A program made the position numbers and the translations under genes. DNA of 64,000 nucleotides. Origin: Leifsonia aquatica (lineage in GTDB: Bacteria > Actinomycetota > Actinomycetes > Actinomycetales > Microbacteriaceae). Shown here one piece after another: positions 9,706-18,515 of this stretch. The stretch is from contig NZ_JACHVP010000003.1 of NCBI RefSeq assembly GCF_014190775.1, forward strand, positions 248,001 to 312,000, written 5' to 3'. Below the pieces are notes generated by a model. The model made no database searches and was not told where the DNA came from. It saw nothing but the letters and a program-made list of their open reading frames with translations. Numbering within the stretch: position 1 is the stretch's first letter; each line of letters opens with the position of its first letter.

Positions 9706-10248
9706 CTACCCCAGCGCCGCGAGCAGCTCCCGGTTGAACGCGGGCAGGTCGTCGGGCTTGCGCGACGAGATCAGGGTGAACGGTCCGTCGTCGACCACGA
9801 CCTCCTCGTCCACCCAGGTCGCTCCGGCGTTGCGGTAGTCGGTCTGGAGGCTCGGCCAGCTCGTGAGCCGGCGGCCGTCGACGACGCCCGCCTCCACCAG
9901 CACCCAGCCGCCGTGGCAGATCACCGCGATCGGCTTGCCCGCGGCCGCGAACTCCTGCACCAGCTTCACCGCTCCGGGGAACGTGCGCACCTGGTCGCCG
10001 TTCGCGACGCCGCCCGGCAGCACCAGCGCGTCGAAGTCGTCGGCCGACGCCGCATCCAGCGTCACGTCCACCGGGAAGCGGTCGGCCGGCGTCAGGTGCT
10101 CGAACGCCTGCACCTCGCCCGAATCCTTCGAGATCAGCCGCGGAGTGCCTCCCGCGTCGGCCACCGCCTTCCACGGCTCGGTCAACTCCGCCTGCTCGAT
10201 GCCCTCGGGTCCCACCAGGAATGCGATCGTTCGTCCGTCTGCAGTCAT
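9706..10248 (-). CDS. DJ-1/PfpI family protein (class I amidotransferase-like fold)
   Basis: The 180-residue protein has the PfpI/YhbO layout: GRTIAFLVGPEGIEQAELTE at the N-terminus with the conserved Glu, DALVLPGGVANGDQVR at about residues 73-88 and the nucleophile elbow AVICHGGW with Cys111-His112. Members are described as glyoxalases or deglycases acting on methylglyoxal damage, or as intracellular peptidases; the general stress protein 18 group is the closest by layout. It is cytosolic. It starts at an ATG 55 bases from the divergent aldo/keto reductase, so the two may respond to the same stress, but I see no clear shared operator. It ends 20 bases from the convergent FGE gene. Confidence 0.88.
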   Translation of the reverse strand: MTADGRTIAFLVGPEGIEQAELTEPWKAVADAGGTPRLISKDSGEVQAFEHLTPADRFPVDVTLDAASADDFDALVLPGGVANGDQVRTFPGAVKLVQEFAAAGKPIAVICHGGWVLVEAGVVDGRRLTSWPSLQTDYRNAGATWVDEEVVVDDGPFTLISSRKPDDLPAFNRELLAALG

Positions 10249-10303
10249 GTCGTCTCCTTACGTCACCTCCACTGGTACGCCGGGGGAGCGGGAGAATGAA
10301 CCC

Positions 10304-11128
10304 ATGACGAGCATCCCCCAGGTCACTCTCAACGACGGCAGCAGCATCCCGCAGCTCGGCTTCGGCGTCTACAAGATCCCGGAGGCCGAGACGGTGGATG
10401 CGGTGCTCGCCGCTCTCGACGCCGGATACCGGCACATCGACACGGCTGCGTTCTACGAGAACGAGCGCGGCGTGGGGGAGGGTGTGCGTCGCAGCGGCCT
10501 CGACCGCGACGACGTGTACGTGACGACCAAGGTGTGGTGGACCGAGAACGGCTACGACTCGACCCTGCGGTCGTTCGATGCGAGCCTGGAGCGGCTCGGC
10601 TTCGACACGGTCGACCTGTTCCTCATCCACTGGCCGGCGCCGAAGCACGACAAGTACGTCGACACCTGGCGCGCGCTGGAGCGCATCCGGGAGGAGGGCC
10701 GCGCCCGGTCGATCGGCGTCGCGAACTTCCACACGCACCACCTCGACCGGCTCGCCGCGGAGACCGACGTCGTCCCCGCGGTCAACCAGGTCGAGCTGCA
10801 CCCGTGGCTGCCGCAGGAGGAGGTGCGCCGTTACGACCGCGAGCACGGCATCGTGACCGAGGCCTGGTCGCCGCTGGCGCGCGGTCGGGTGCTCGCCGAC
10901 CCCACGCTGGACGGGCTCGCGCGGAAGCACGGCGTCACGCCGGCGCAGGTCGTCATCCGCTGGCAGCTGCAGCTCGGCAACGTCGTCATCCCGAAGTCGT
11001 CCACGCCCGCGCGCATCCGCGAGAATCTCGACGTCTTCGGCTTCGAACTCGACCAGGACGACCTCGCCGCTATCGCCGCGCTCGAGACCGGCGAGCGGAC
11101 GGGGAAGGACCCGGACGACCTGGGGTGA
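10304..11128 (+). CDS. Aldo/keto reductase (2,5-diketo-D-gluconate reductase-like, AKR5 group)
   Basis: This 274-residue NADPH-dependent reductase has a complete catalytic tetrad: Asp46 (GYRHIDTAAFYENE), Tyr51, Lys76 (VTTKVWW) and His109 (DLFLIHWP). The C-terminal NADP-binding stretch VVIPKSSTPARIRENLDVF is also present. The family reduces aldehydes and ketones of many kinds; bacterial members of this group act on diketogluconate or methylglyoxal, so a detoxifying role beside the divergent DJ-1/PfpI gene is plausible but not shown. ATG at 10304 has GGGGGAGCGGGAG upstream. Its last 59 bases overlap the end of the convergent MFS gene, an unusually long antisense overlap. Confidence 0.92.
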   Translation: MTSIPQVTLNDGSSIPQLGFGVYKIPEAETVDAVLAALDAGYRHIDTAAFYENERGVGEGVRRSGLDRDDVYVTTKVWWTENGYDSTLRSFDASLERLGFDTVDLFLIHWPAPKHDKYVDTWRALERIREEGRARSIGVANFHTHHLDRLAAETDVVPAVNQVELHPWLPQEEVRRYDREHGIVTEAWSPLARGRVLADPTLDGLARKHGVTPAQVVIRWQLQLGNVVIPKSSTPARIRENLDVFGFELDQDDLAAIAALETGERTGKDPDDLG

Positions 11129-12314
11129 CCGGGCGCCCGACGAGGGTCGCGATCCAGCCGACGGCGACGATGCCGGCGGCGACGAGGAGGACCGGGGCTC
11201 CGCCGAGGCCATCGAAGAGCAGACCGCCGGCGAAGGCGCCGACGGCGATCGCGCCGTTGAAGACGCCCGACCACATCGCAGAACTCCGCTCCACCAGCGC
11301 CGGATTGGCGGACCGGATCCACGCCTGCGTCGCGACGCCGATGGCGCCGTATCCGGCTCCCCACAGCGTCAGCACGGCGAAAGCGGTCCAGATCGTGGCG
11401 ACGGCGAAGGGGAGGAGCGCGGTGCCCAGTGCGATGGTGCTGAGCGCGATCAGCAGCACGACGCGGGGGCGGTCGGCGGCGAACGGGCCGAGGACGGCGT
11501 TCCCGACGATGCCGGCGAGACCGAACGCGGCCAGGGCTGCCACGACGAGAGGCGGAGTGATGTCCGGGTCGGTCTCGAGGACCGGCCGGATGTACGTGTA
11601 GGCCATGAAGTGCCCGGTCACCACGAGGGCGGTGATGGTGAATCCGGTCCGGACCCCTCGGTCGTGCCAGGGGAGGAAGATGCCCGCGAGGCGCGCACGT
11701 TCGACGACCGGGAGCCGCGGCATCGCCACGAGGGCGCAGAGCGCAGCCGTCGCACTCAGTGCCGCGACCGCCCAGAAGGCCGCGCGCCATCCGGCGAGTC
11801 CAGCGATGAACGTCCCCGCGGGCAGACCGAGGACCATGCCGATCGAGGTGCCGGAGAAGATCGCGGTCATCGCCCGGCCGAGGTGAGCCGGATCCGCCAG
11901 CCGCGGACCGAGTCCACCCGCCGACGCCCACACCACGCCCATCGAGACGCCGATGAGGACGCGGGCGACCGCGAACATCGCGAAGCTGGTGGAGAGGGCG
12001 CTCACGACATTGGCCAACGCCAGGAGCGCGAGGAACCCGACGACGAGCGTGCGCCGATCCCCGCGACCCGCGATCACGGGCGTGAGAGGAGCGACGATCG
12101 CCGCAAGGACGCCCGTGATGGTGAGCGACATGCCCGCGAGCCCGGTGTTCACCCGCAGGTCCGCGGCGATCGACGGGAGAATCCCGACCGGCATCATCTC
12201 GGCCGTGACGACGGTGAAGGTCGACAGCGCCACCGCGAGCACCGGAGCCCACCGGAAGGCGGGGACGGGAGGCGGGGTCGAGGGCGCCACGGGGTCGGTT
12301 CGCTGAGTCGTCAT
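11070..12314 (-). CDS. MFS efflux transporter, 12-TM DHA1 (AraJ/Cmx-like) type
   Basis: This 414-residue protein has twelve predicted helices and the DHA1 marks EMMPVGILPSIAADLRV in helix 1 and PVIAGRGDRRTLVVGF as motif A after helix 2. It is related to chloramphenicol and arabinose efflux proteins. The likely function is proton-driven export of a small toxic compound. ATG at 12314 is used. An in-frame ATG at 12350 also exists, but it lies inside an operator and has no ribosome binding site, although a nearly leaderless message could use it. The gene is divergent from a tetR gene across a region with three operator sites. The 3' end overlaps the aldo/keto reductase gene by 59 bases. Confidence 0.88.
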   Translation of the reverse strand: MTTQRTDPVAPSTPPPVPAFRWAPVLAVALSTFTVVTAEMMPVGILPSIAADLRVNTGLAGMSLTITGVLAAIVAPLTPVIAGRGDRRTLVVGFLALLALANVVSALSTSFAMFAVARVLIGVSMGVVWASAGGLGPRLADPAHLGRAMTAIFSGTSIGMVLGLPAGTFIAGLAGWRAAFWAVAALSATAALCALVAMPRLPVVERARLAGIFLPWHDRGVRTGFTITALVVTGHFMAYTYIRPVLETDPDITPPLVVAALAAFGLAGIVGNAVLGPFAADRPRVVLLIALSTIALGTALLPFAVATIWTAFAVLTLWGAGYGAIGVATQAWIRSANPALVERSSAMWSGVFNGAIAVGAFAGGLLFDGLGGAPVLLVAAGIVAVGWIATLVGRPVTPGRPGPSPSARRSRARR

Positions 12315-12346
12315 GGGGAGGAGCCGCTTTCGTCCGGTGGGCGGAT

Positions 12347-12427
12347 ACATACGCCGCGTATGTGGATGACGGTATTCACATACGACTCGTATGTCAATTC
12401 ACATGCGCCGCGTATGCGAGCTAGACT
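12347..12427. promoter_or_regulatory. Divergent MFS/tetR control region with three 17-bp operators
   Basis: Three sites of form ACATACG-N3-CGTATGT are present: 12347-12363 (perfect), 12378-12394 (perfect) and 12401-12417 (two changed bases). The MFS promoter on the minus strand has a -35 TTGACA at 12397-12392 and -10 TACCGT at 12374-12369, 17 bases apart, so site 2 overlaps its -35 and site 1 its start point. The tetR promoter has TTCACA at 12398-12403 and -10 TAGACT at 12422-12427, so site 3 lies between the boxes. One TetR protein could shut both promoters. Confidence 0.8.
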
Positions 12428-12473
12428 GGAGCCCCACCCCGGACGACCCCCACCCCCGGACGACGGAGAATCG

Positions 12474-13100
12474 ATGGCTGCGACCTCCACAGCACACAAG
12501 CCCGAGCGTCGTTCGCGCGCCCAGATGATCGACGAGACGCGGGACCAACTGCTCACAGCCGCGCGGGCGCATTTCGCCGAGCACGGGTACGCGGGGACCT
12601 CCATGGACGAGCTGACGGCGTCCGCCGGGCTCACCAGGGGCGCGCTGTACCACCACTTCGGCGGCAAGCAGGGACTGCTCGAAGCGGTCGTGCGGCAGCT
12701 CGATGCGGAGCTGTGCGCCGCGCTGAGGACGATCCTCACTGGCCACGACGATCCGCTCGTCGCGCTCGACGAGCGCAGCCGTGCCTACATCGAGAAGACC
12801 CAGTCGGCCGAGTTCCAGCGGATCATGTTCACCGACGCGCCCGCCGTCATCCCGGACGCCGTGGAGGAGACGTCGGCCGCGTGCATCGCGACCCTGGCCG
12901 AGGTCGTCGAGGAGGCCCGGGCCCGCGGCATCGTCGCCGAGCACGTGTCGCCGGTGGCGATCGCGACCATGCTCAACGGGGCGCTCGCGGATGCCTCGCG
13001 CTGGGTCGCCGCCGCGTCCGGGTCGGATGCGAGCAGACGTCGCAGGGTCGCCATCGAGTCGGCGTCCGCGCTCATCGGAGGCCTCCGCACGAACCGGTGA
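12474..13100 (+). CDS. TetR family repressor of the divergent MFS pump
   Basis: The 208-residue protein has a basic, probably flexible N-terminus of about 20 residues, then a TetR helix-turn-helix: AQMIDETRDQLLTAARAHFA and DELTASAGLTRGALYHHFGG. Positions 60-208 form the ligand domain, with a C-terminal TetR_C pattern like that of efflux regulators. ATG at 12474 follows GGAGAA at five bases; the open frame continues far upstream but across the operator region. It should bind the three 17-base palindromes at 12347-12417 and control both itself and the MFS exporter, with release by the pump's substrate. A hairpin at 13134-13195 ends the transcript. Confidence 0.88.
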   Translation: MAATSTAHKPERRSRAQMIDETRDQLLTAARAHFAEHGYAGTSMDELTASAGLTRGALYHHFGGKQGLLEAVVRQLDAELCAALRTILTGHDDPLVALDERSRAYIEKTQSAEFQRIMFTDAPAVIPDAVEETSAACIATLAEVVEEARARGIVAEHVSPVAIATMLNGALADASRWVAAASGSDASRRRRVAIESASALIGGLRTNR

Positions 13101-13133
13101 CCCCGCGGCGGTGCGCTCCTCCCGAGTGCCTGA

Positions 13134-13195
13134 CTGCGGTGCTGCGGGACATCTGCGGCTGCTCGCCGCGCCGCAGATGTCCCGAGGGACCGCAG
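13134..13195 (+). terminator. Nested hairpin terminator between tetR and the ptrB-like gene
   Basis: The inner 13-base arms GGGACATCTGCGG (13146-13158) and 13171-13183 pair perfectly. Outer arms CTGCGGT (13134-13140) and ACCGCAG (13189-13195) extend it. It lies between convergent genes and can serve both. Confidence 0.8.
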
Positions 13196-13203
13196 CCGCG
13201 GGA

Positions 13204-15340
13204 CTACTCCCCGGTCGGGTGCGCCCCGATCACGTCGAGCATCCACGCCAGCGAGAACGCGCGCTCGCGCCAGGCGGAGTAGCGGCCCGAGACGCCGCCG
13301 TGCCCGGCTGCCATCTCGGTCTTGAGCAGCGCATCCGCGCCGGCGACATCCCGCAGCTTCGCGACCCACTTCGCCGGCTCCACGTAGAGCACGCGGGTGT
13401 CGTTCAGGCTCGTGACCGCGAGGATCTTCGGATAGCGCGCCTCGTGCACGTTCTCGAGCGGCGAGTACGACTTCATGTACGCGTACACGTCGGCGTCGTG
13501 GAGCGGGTCGCCCCACTCGTCCCACTCGATCACGGTGAGCGGGAGGGAGGGGTCGAGGATGCTGGTCAGCGGGTCGACGAACGGCACCTCGGCGAGCGCC
13601 GGCGAAGTACTTCGGCGCCAGGTTGGCGATGGCGCCCATGAGCAGACCGCCGGCGCTGCCGCCCTGGGCGACGAGCCGGTCGGGGGAGGTCCAGCCCTCG
13701 TCGAGAAGGTGGCGCGCCGAATCGACGAAGTCGGTGAACGTGTTCTTCTTGTGCAGCTTCTTGCCGTTCTCGTACCAGAGCCGGCCGAGCTCGCCGCCGC
13801 CGCGCACGTGGGCGATCGCGAAGACGACGCCGCGGTCGAGCAGGCTGAGGCGCGGGATGCCGAACGACGGGTCCATGCTGGCCTCGTACGACCCGTAGCC
13901 GTAGAGCACCATAGGGGCGGGCTCGCCCGGCGTCACGAGGTCGCGGCGGTAGACCAGGGAGATCGGGATGCGGGTGCCGTCCTTCGCCGTCGCCCACTCG
14001 CGCTTCTGCTCGAACAGCCCGGGGTCGAACTCGCCGAGCACCGGCTGCTGCTTGCGCAGGGTCAGTTCGCGGGTGCGCACGTCGTAGTCGTAGACGCTCG
14101 ACGGGGTGACGAAGCTGCCGTAGCCGAGCCGCAGCGACGGCTGGGTCCACTCGGGGTTGCCGCCGACGCCGACGGTGAAGAGCTCCTCGTCGAAGTGCAG
14201 CTCGTGGAGGGTGTCGTCGCTCGATCCGCCGTCCTCCGGGATGCACGCGACGGCCACGCGGGTGAGGCCCTCGCGCCGGTACTCCAGCGCCACGAAGTCG
14301 CGGAACGCGTCCACCCCTTCGATCCGGACGGCCGGGTTGTGGGGGAGGATCGTCTTGCGCGGCCCCTGCGGGTTCTCGGCGGAGACGCTCACCAGCTCGA
14401 AATTGACGGCCTCGTCGTTGTGGACGATGAGGAGGCGGTCGTGGCCGCCGACCACCACGTGCTCGATGTCGTACTCGACGCCGTCCTTGCGCGGCCAGAC
14501 GACGGTGAACTCGCCGGTCGGGTCGTCCGATGACAGCAGCCAGGCCTCGCTGGTGACGCTGGACCCGGCTTCGATGACGAGGAAGCGGCGGCTCCGCGTC
14601 AGCCCCACGCCGATCCAGAAGCGCTCGTCCGGCTCGTGGAAGACCTGCACGTCCTCCTCGCCGTCCGGGCCGATGCCGACCCGGTGCCGCCAGACGGTGT
14701 CGGGCCGCCACGCGTCGTCGACGGTCGTGTAGAAGATGTGCTCGCCGCTCTGGTCGAAGAGCGCGCCGGCGCCGGTGCCCTCGATCTCGTCGGGGAATGC
14801 GTCGCCGCCGGCCGTCAGGGACCGCACGCGGATCGTGTACCGCTCGTCGCCCTCGGTGTCGACGCCGTAGAGCAGCCGCGTGCCGTCGGCACTCACGTCG
14901 AAGCTGCCGAGCGCGTAGAAGTCGTGCCCGTCGGCCTCCACGTTGTCGTCGAGCAGGATCTGCTCGCCCGGCAGCCCTTCGACCTGTGCTCTGTCGTCGA
15001 GTGCCGGCGGCTCCCAGTCGTCGGGGGAGGCGATGGGGGCGCGGCAGTGGATGCCGTACTGCTTCCCCTCCACGGTGCGCGTGTAGTACCACCAGTCGCC
15101 CTCGCGCACCGGCACGCTCAGGTCGGTCTCGCGCGTGCGTCCCTTGATCTCCTCGAAGATCTGCTCGCGCAGCAGCGACAGGTGCTCGGTGCGTGCGTTC
15201 GTGTACGCGTTCTCCTCGTGCAGGTGCGCCAGCACCGCCGGGTCGTCCTTGTCGCGCAGCCACTCGTACTCGTCGATGTAGACGTCTCCGTGCTGGATGC
15301 GTTCGGTCGGCTTCTTCGCAGTGACGGGCGGGGTGAGCAT
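13204..15340 (-). pseudogene. ptrB: Oligopeptidase B (S9 peptidase) gene with a frameshift
   Basis: Together the two frames spell a normal prolyl-oligopeptidase family protein of about 710 residues that cleaves peptides after Arg/Lys. The N-terminal propeller starts MLTPPVTAKKPTERIQHGD. The Ser nucleophile is in AQGGSAGGLLMGA. After LAPKYFAG the first frame leaves the family sequence, and the next frame, from about 13598 down, carries PFVDPLTSILDPSLPLTV, the Asp (TSLNDTRVLYVEPAKW) and the His (AAGHGGVSGRYS). The join (about 13594-13603) looks like a two-base GC loss in a GC-repeat stretch. A true lesion would part Ser from Asp/His and kill the enzyme; a sequencing error is equally possible. 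It starts four bases after the FUSC gene. Confidence 0.82.
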
Positions 15341-15344
15341 GTGC

Positions 15345-16844
15345 TCAGGCTACCGGGCCGCCCTGGAGCGCCGATACGAGTCCGTTCAGCCGTGCGCGCA
15401 CGCGCTCGAGGTCGGCGGGGGCGGCGAGGCTGGCGCGTGCCAGCCGGAGTGCGTCGCGCACCCGCTCGCGCTGCTCCGGCGACATGCGGCCGCGCTCGGC
15501 TGCCGTAAGTCGCGTGTCGAGCGCCGGGCCCAGGGCGCTCGCCGCATCGATGCAGTCGATCGGCTGGACGCCCGTGCCGCCGAACAGGCGCCGGGCCCGG
15601 TGGGCGGGGGCGAGTTCCTCGACGCGCCGGAGCGCTGCACGGAAGGAGGCTGCACGTGCCTGCCGGTCGTCCGGCTCGGCCGTGAGCACCGCCCCGACCG
15701 CGATCAGGAGGTCGGCGAGCCGTTTGCGGAGCACGTCGGTCGAGCGGACCGGCAGCACGAACCAGGCCGCGCCGATCCCGAGGAGCGCGCCCACGACGAT
15801 CGCGAGCACGCGCTCCAGGAGCAGCCCGACCTCCCCGGCGGGCGGGGAGACGCCGACGAGCTGCTGCAGGATCGTCAGCACGACGGTCACCGCGAGCGCC
15901 CAGAAGGCGTAGCTGTACGAGCGCAGCCAGGTGCCCGCGAAGAGGGCCACGAAGACGACGACCACGGCGGCGAACCCGCTCGCCGTCGGAGCCGCAGCCG
16001 CGAGCCCGAGGGCGAGCACGGTGCCGCCGATCGCGCCCGCCACGCGCAGCGCGCTCTTGTGCAGCACGTCGGCCCGGCCGCGGTTGCCGGAGTTGACGAT
16101 GAACGCGGTGAGCACGACCCACATCGCGTGCTCCGGGAAGACCAGCCAGCCGACGACGAACGCCGCGGCGAGGGCGACCGCCATCTGGATGGCCATGCGC
16201 GTGCTCGCGGGGAGGCGGCGGCGCGAGGAGGAGGCCGAGGGCGTCGGGGAGGGCGAGGATGCCCTGCGGCCGGCCTCGGGCCGCGCAACCGTCGCCGTCG
16301 CCGCGACCGTCGCAGCCGGCTCGTCGTGGCCCGGGCCGATGCGCAGCAGCCCGAGCACCTCCCGCGCCACCGCCACCCACAGCACGGCGACCGCACCGGC
16401 GGCGGCCGTCAGCAGCGCTGCCGCCCACCACGGCGTCCCGGAGGCCGCGGGGACGACGGGCACGATCAGGACCGCCGTCAGCGGAAGTGCGATGAGGGCG
16501 CCCAGCCGGGCGGCGAACGGACCGAACCGGCGGAGCCAGATCGGGACGCTCATCCCGGCGATGTAGAGCAGCGCGCCAACAGCCGGCACGGTGACGAGCA
16601 GCCAGCCGACACCGGCCGCCGCGACGCCGATCACGGGCAGGAGCACCGCCGAGCGGGCGAACTCGCGGCGTCCGGCGACGGTGCGCCGGGCGAGGCTGAG
16701 GGCGACGACCGTGGCGAGCACCGCGGGAGACCCGGCGGCAGCCGGACCGGCGACGGCGCCGACGGCCAGCCACACGGTCGCGCACGCGGCTGCGGCGGCG
16801 GCCGTGGTGATCAGGGCCGCCAGGCCGAGCCGCAGGTGCTTCAC
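15345..16844 (-). CDS. FUSC family membrane protein (fusaric acid resistance/aromatic acid exporter-like)
   Basis: This 499-residue protein has the FUSC double layout: a cluster of hydrophobic helices in residues about 5-165, a polar linker (GRRASSPSPTPSASSSRRRL, about 190-215), then a second cluster from about 220 to 350 with the conserved MWVVLTAFIVNSGNRGRADV loop, and a helical cytosolic C-terminus. FUSC proteins are linked to export of aromatic acids and related toxins, but few have known substrates. GTG at 16844 starts a good membrane N-terminus. It ends four bases before the oligopeptidase B start and begins 40 bases after the ROK kinase stop, so it may sit in the same long minus-strand transcript. 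Confidence 0.85.
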   Translation of the reverse strand: MKHLRLGLAALITTAAAAAACATVWLAVGAVAGPAAAGSPAVLATVVALSLARRTVAGRREFARSAVLLPVIGVAAAGVGWLLVTVPAVGALLYIAGMSVPIWLRRFGPFAARLGALIALPLTAVLIVPVVPAASGTPWWAAALLTAAAGAVAVLWVAVAREVLGLLRIGPGHDEPAATVAATATVARPEAGRRASSPSPTPSASSSRRRLPASTRMAIQMAVALAAAFVVGWLVFPEHAMWVVLTAFIVNSGNRGRADVLHKSALRVAGAIGGTVLALGLAAAAPTASGFAAVVVVFVALFAGTWLRSYSYAFWALAVTVVLTILQQLVGVSPPAGEVGLLLERVLAIVVGALLGIGAAWFVLPVRSTDVLRKRLADLLIAVGAVLTAEPDDRQARAASFRAALRRVEELAPAHRARRLFGGTGVQPIDCIDAASALGPALDTRLTAAERGRMSPEQRERVRDALRLARASLAAPADLERVRARLNGLVSALQGGPVA

Positions 16845-16884
16845 CCGGTCATCCTCTCACCGAGCGCCGACCGGGAGGGGCGGC

Positions 16885-17778
16885 TCAGCGCGCCGCGCCG
16901 AAGGCGAGCAGTCCCGCGCCCGTGCGTCCGGCGTCGCCGCCGAGCGCACTCTGCACGATCGCCGGGGCCGCACGCCAGGCGAGCCCGTCGCGCACCTTCC
17001 GCTCCAGCGGCCCGAACATCGCGTCGCCGGCCTGCGAGACGCCGCCGCCCAGCACGATGACGCCCGGGTCGAGCATCAGGGTCATCGTCACGAGGCCCTG
17101 CGCGAGCACCGTCACGGCCTCGTCCCAGATCCGGTCGGCGAGGGAGTCCGAGCCGAGGCGGCTCACGATGGTCCGCGCACTGAGCGGCTCGCCCCCGGCC
17201 TCCGCGTAGCGGCGGGCCACGCCGGCGCCGGACATGTAGACCTCCAGGCAGCCGCGCTGCCCGCACGTGCACGGCTCGCCGCCCGGGATGACCGGGATGT
17301 GGCCGAACTCGCCGGCCGCGCCCGTGGCGCCGGTGATGGTGCCGCCCGCCGTGACCAGGGCCGCGGCCACCCCCGTCCCGATCGGGATGAGCACGAAGTC
17401 GTCGAAGCCGCGGGCCGCGCCCAGGCGCCGCTCGGCGAGGCCCGCCGCGCGCACGTCGTGCCCCACGGCGACCGGCAGCCGGAGCTGCGACTGCAGGATG
17501 TCGAGCAGCGGCACGTCCCGCCAGTCGAGATTGGAGGCGTAGTGGACGATGCCGCGCTCCTCGTCGAGGATCCCGGGGGTCGCGACGCCCGCGCCGACGA
17601 CCTCGTCCGGAGCGACGTCGCGCAGGTCGCGCAGCAGGGTCACGAGCGCGCCGAGGATGTCGGCGGTGGGAGTCGGGCGCGTCAGCTCGGCGACGACGGC
17701 CCCGGCCTCGGACACGACGGCGCCCTTCATGGCCGTGCCGCCCAGATCGACGGCGAGGGCCAGCGGTCCGCCGCTCAC
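16885..17778 (-). CDS. ROK family sugar kinase
   Basis: This 297-residue protein begins with the ATP-binding phosphate 1 motif LALAVDLGGTAMKGAVV and has no DNA-binding domain, so it is a kinase and not a repressor. The ROK signature and zinc motif follow: GATGAAGEFGHIPV and CTCGQRGCLEVY (about residues 148-180). The catalytic Asp region is LPVAVGHDVRAAGLAE. ROK kinases phosphorylate glucose, N-acetylglucosamine, N-acetylmannosamine, fructose or allose; the substrate here is not evident. Its GTG start overlaps the cutC stop (GTGA), and cutC in turn overlaps asparaginase, so the three are translationally coupled. A sugar kinase behind amino-acid uptake and asparaginase genes suggests a sugar-amino-acid substrate, which is an inference. 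Confidence 0.88.
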   Translation of the reverse strand: MSGGPLALAVDLGGTAMKGAVVSEAGAVVAELTRPTPTADILGALVTLLRDLRDVAPDEVVGAGVATPGILDEERGIVHYASNLDWRDVPLLDILQSQLRLPVAVGHDVRAAGLAERRLGAARGFDDFVLIPIGTGVAAALVTAGGTITGATGAAGEFGHIPVIPGGEPCTCGQRGCLEVYMSGAGVARRYAEAGGEPLSARTIVSRLGSDSLADRIWDEAVTVLAQGLVTMTLMLDPGVIVLGGGVSQAGDAMFGPLERKVRDGLAWRAAPAIVQSALGGDAGRTGAGLLAFGAAR

Positions 17779-18515
17779 GCCGCGACCTCGCGCAGCGCGT
17801 CCACGACCGCGGCGACGATGGTGGACGAGGTGACGTCGCGCATCCCGCTGTCGTATCCGCTGAGGACGAGGGAGGCGCTGGGCGCCTGCTCGACGGCCCG
17901 CAGGTGCACCTCGGAGACGCCGGAGCGCTGGACGAGATGTGCGACGTTCGTCGGGCGGACGCCGCCGCCGGCGAGCACCGTGATCCGGTCGGCGGCTTGC
18001 GCGACGAGCGCCGCGAGTTCGGCGACGCCGTCGGGTGCAGTCGTCGCGCCGCCCGAGGTCAGGACGCGCGAAACCCCGAGGGCGATCAGTTCCTCCAGGG
18101 CGGCCGCGCGATCGGGCGTCTGGTCGAACGCCTTGTGGAAGGTCACCGGTTCATCGCCGCAGGCACGCACGAGCGCTCGGGTCGCGTCCGCATCCACGGT
18201 GCCGTCCGGGTGCAGCGCACCGACCACGAAGCCGAGCGCCACGCCCTCCGGCCGGTCCAGAGCACGGAAGGCCCGGATGTCGGCGACCATCGCCGCCAGC
18301 TCGTCGTCGTCGAAGACGAAATCCCCGGGGCGCTGGCGGATGAGCACGTTCACACCGATGCGGCGAGCCAGTCCGAGTGCGGCGGCCACCGTCCCGATCG
18401 ACGGGGTGAGGCCTCCCGTGGCGAGGGCGGAGCAGAGCTCGATGCGATCGGCGCCCGCCGCCTCCGCCCGCCGCACCCCGGCGAGATCGTCGAGGCAGAT
18501 CTCGACGACGGTCAC
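17775..18515 (-). CDS. cutC: CutC family TIM-barrel protein
   Basis: The 246-residue protein has the CutC family pattern: VEICLDDLAGVRRAEAAGAD, RIELCSALATGGLTPSIGTV, VLIRQRPGDFVFDDDE, VTFHKAFDQTPD, RVLTSGGATTAPDGV and ITVLAGGGVRP. CutC was named for copper homeostasis in Escherichia coli, but that role is disputed, and the buried barrel with conserved Arg, His and Lys looks more like an enzyme. Copper genes are absent nearby. Here it lies between asparaginase and a ROK sugar kinase, with GTGA overlaps on both sides, which fits a catabolic step in the same pathway better than metal handling. That reading is an inference from context. Confidence 0.87.
   Translation of the reverse strand: MTVVEICLDDLAGVRRAEAAGADRIELCSALATGGLTPSIGTVAAALGLARRIGVNVLIRQRPGDFVFDDDELAAMVADIRAFRALDRPEGVALGFVVGALHPDGTVDADATRALVRACGDEPVTFHKAFDQTPDRAAALEELIALGVSRVLTSGGATTAPDGVAELAALVAQAADRITVLAGGGVRPTNVAHLVQRSGVSEVHLRAVEQAPSASLVLSGYDSGMRDVTSSTIVAAVVDALREVAA

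Noticed and set aside
12315-12350. Upstream ATG at 12350 as the start of the MFS gene
   Set aside because: It lies inside operator 1 and lacks a ribosome binding site; the extra 12 residues are not typical of the family, although a nearly leaderless message cannot be excluded.
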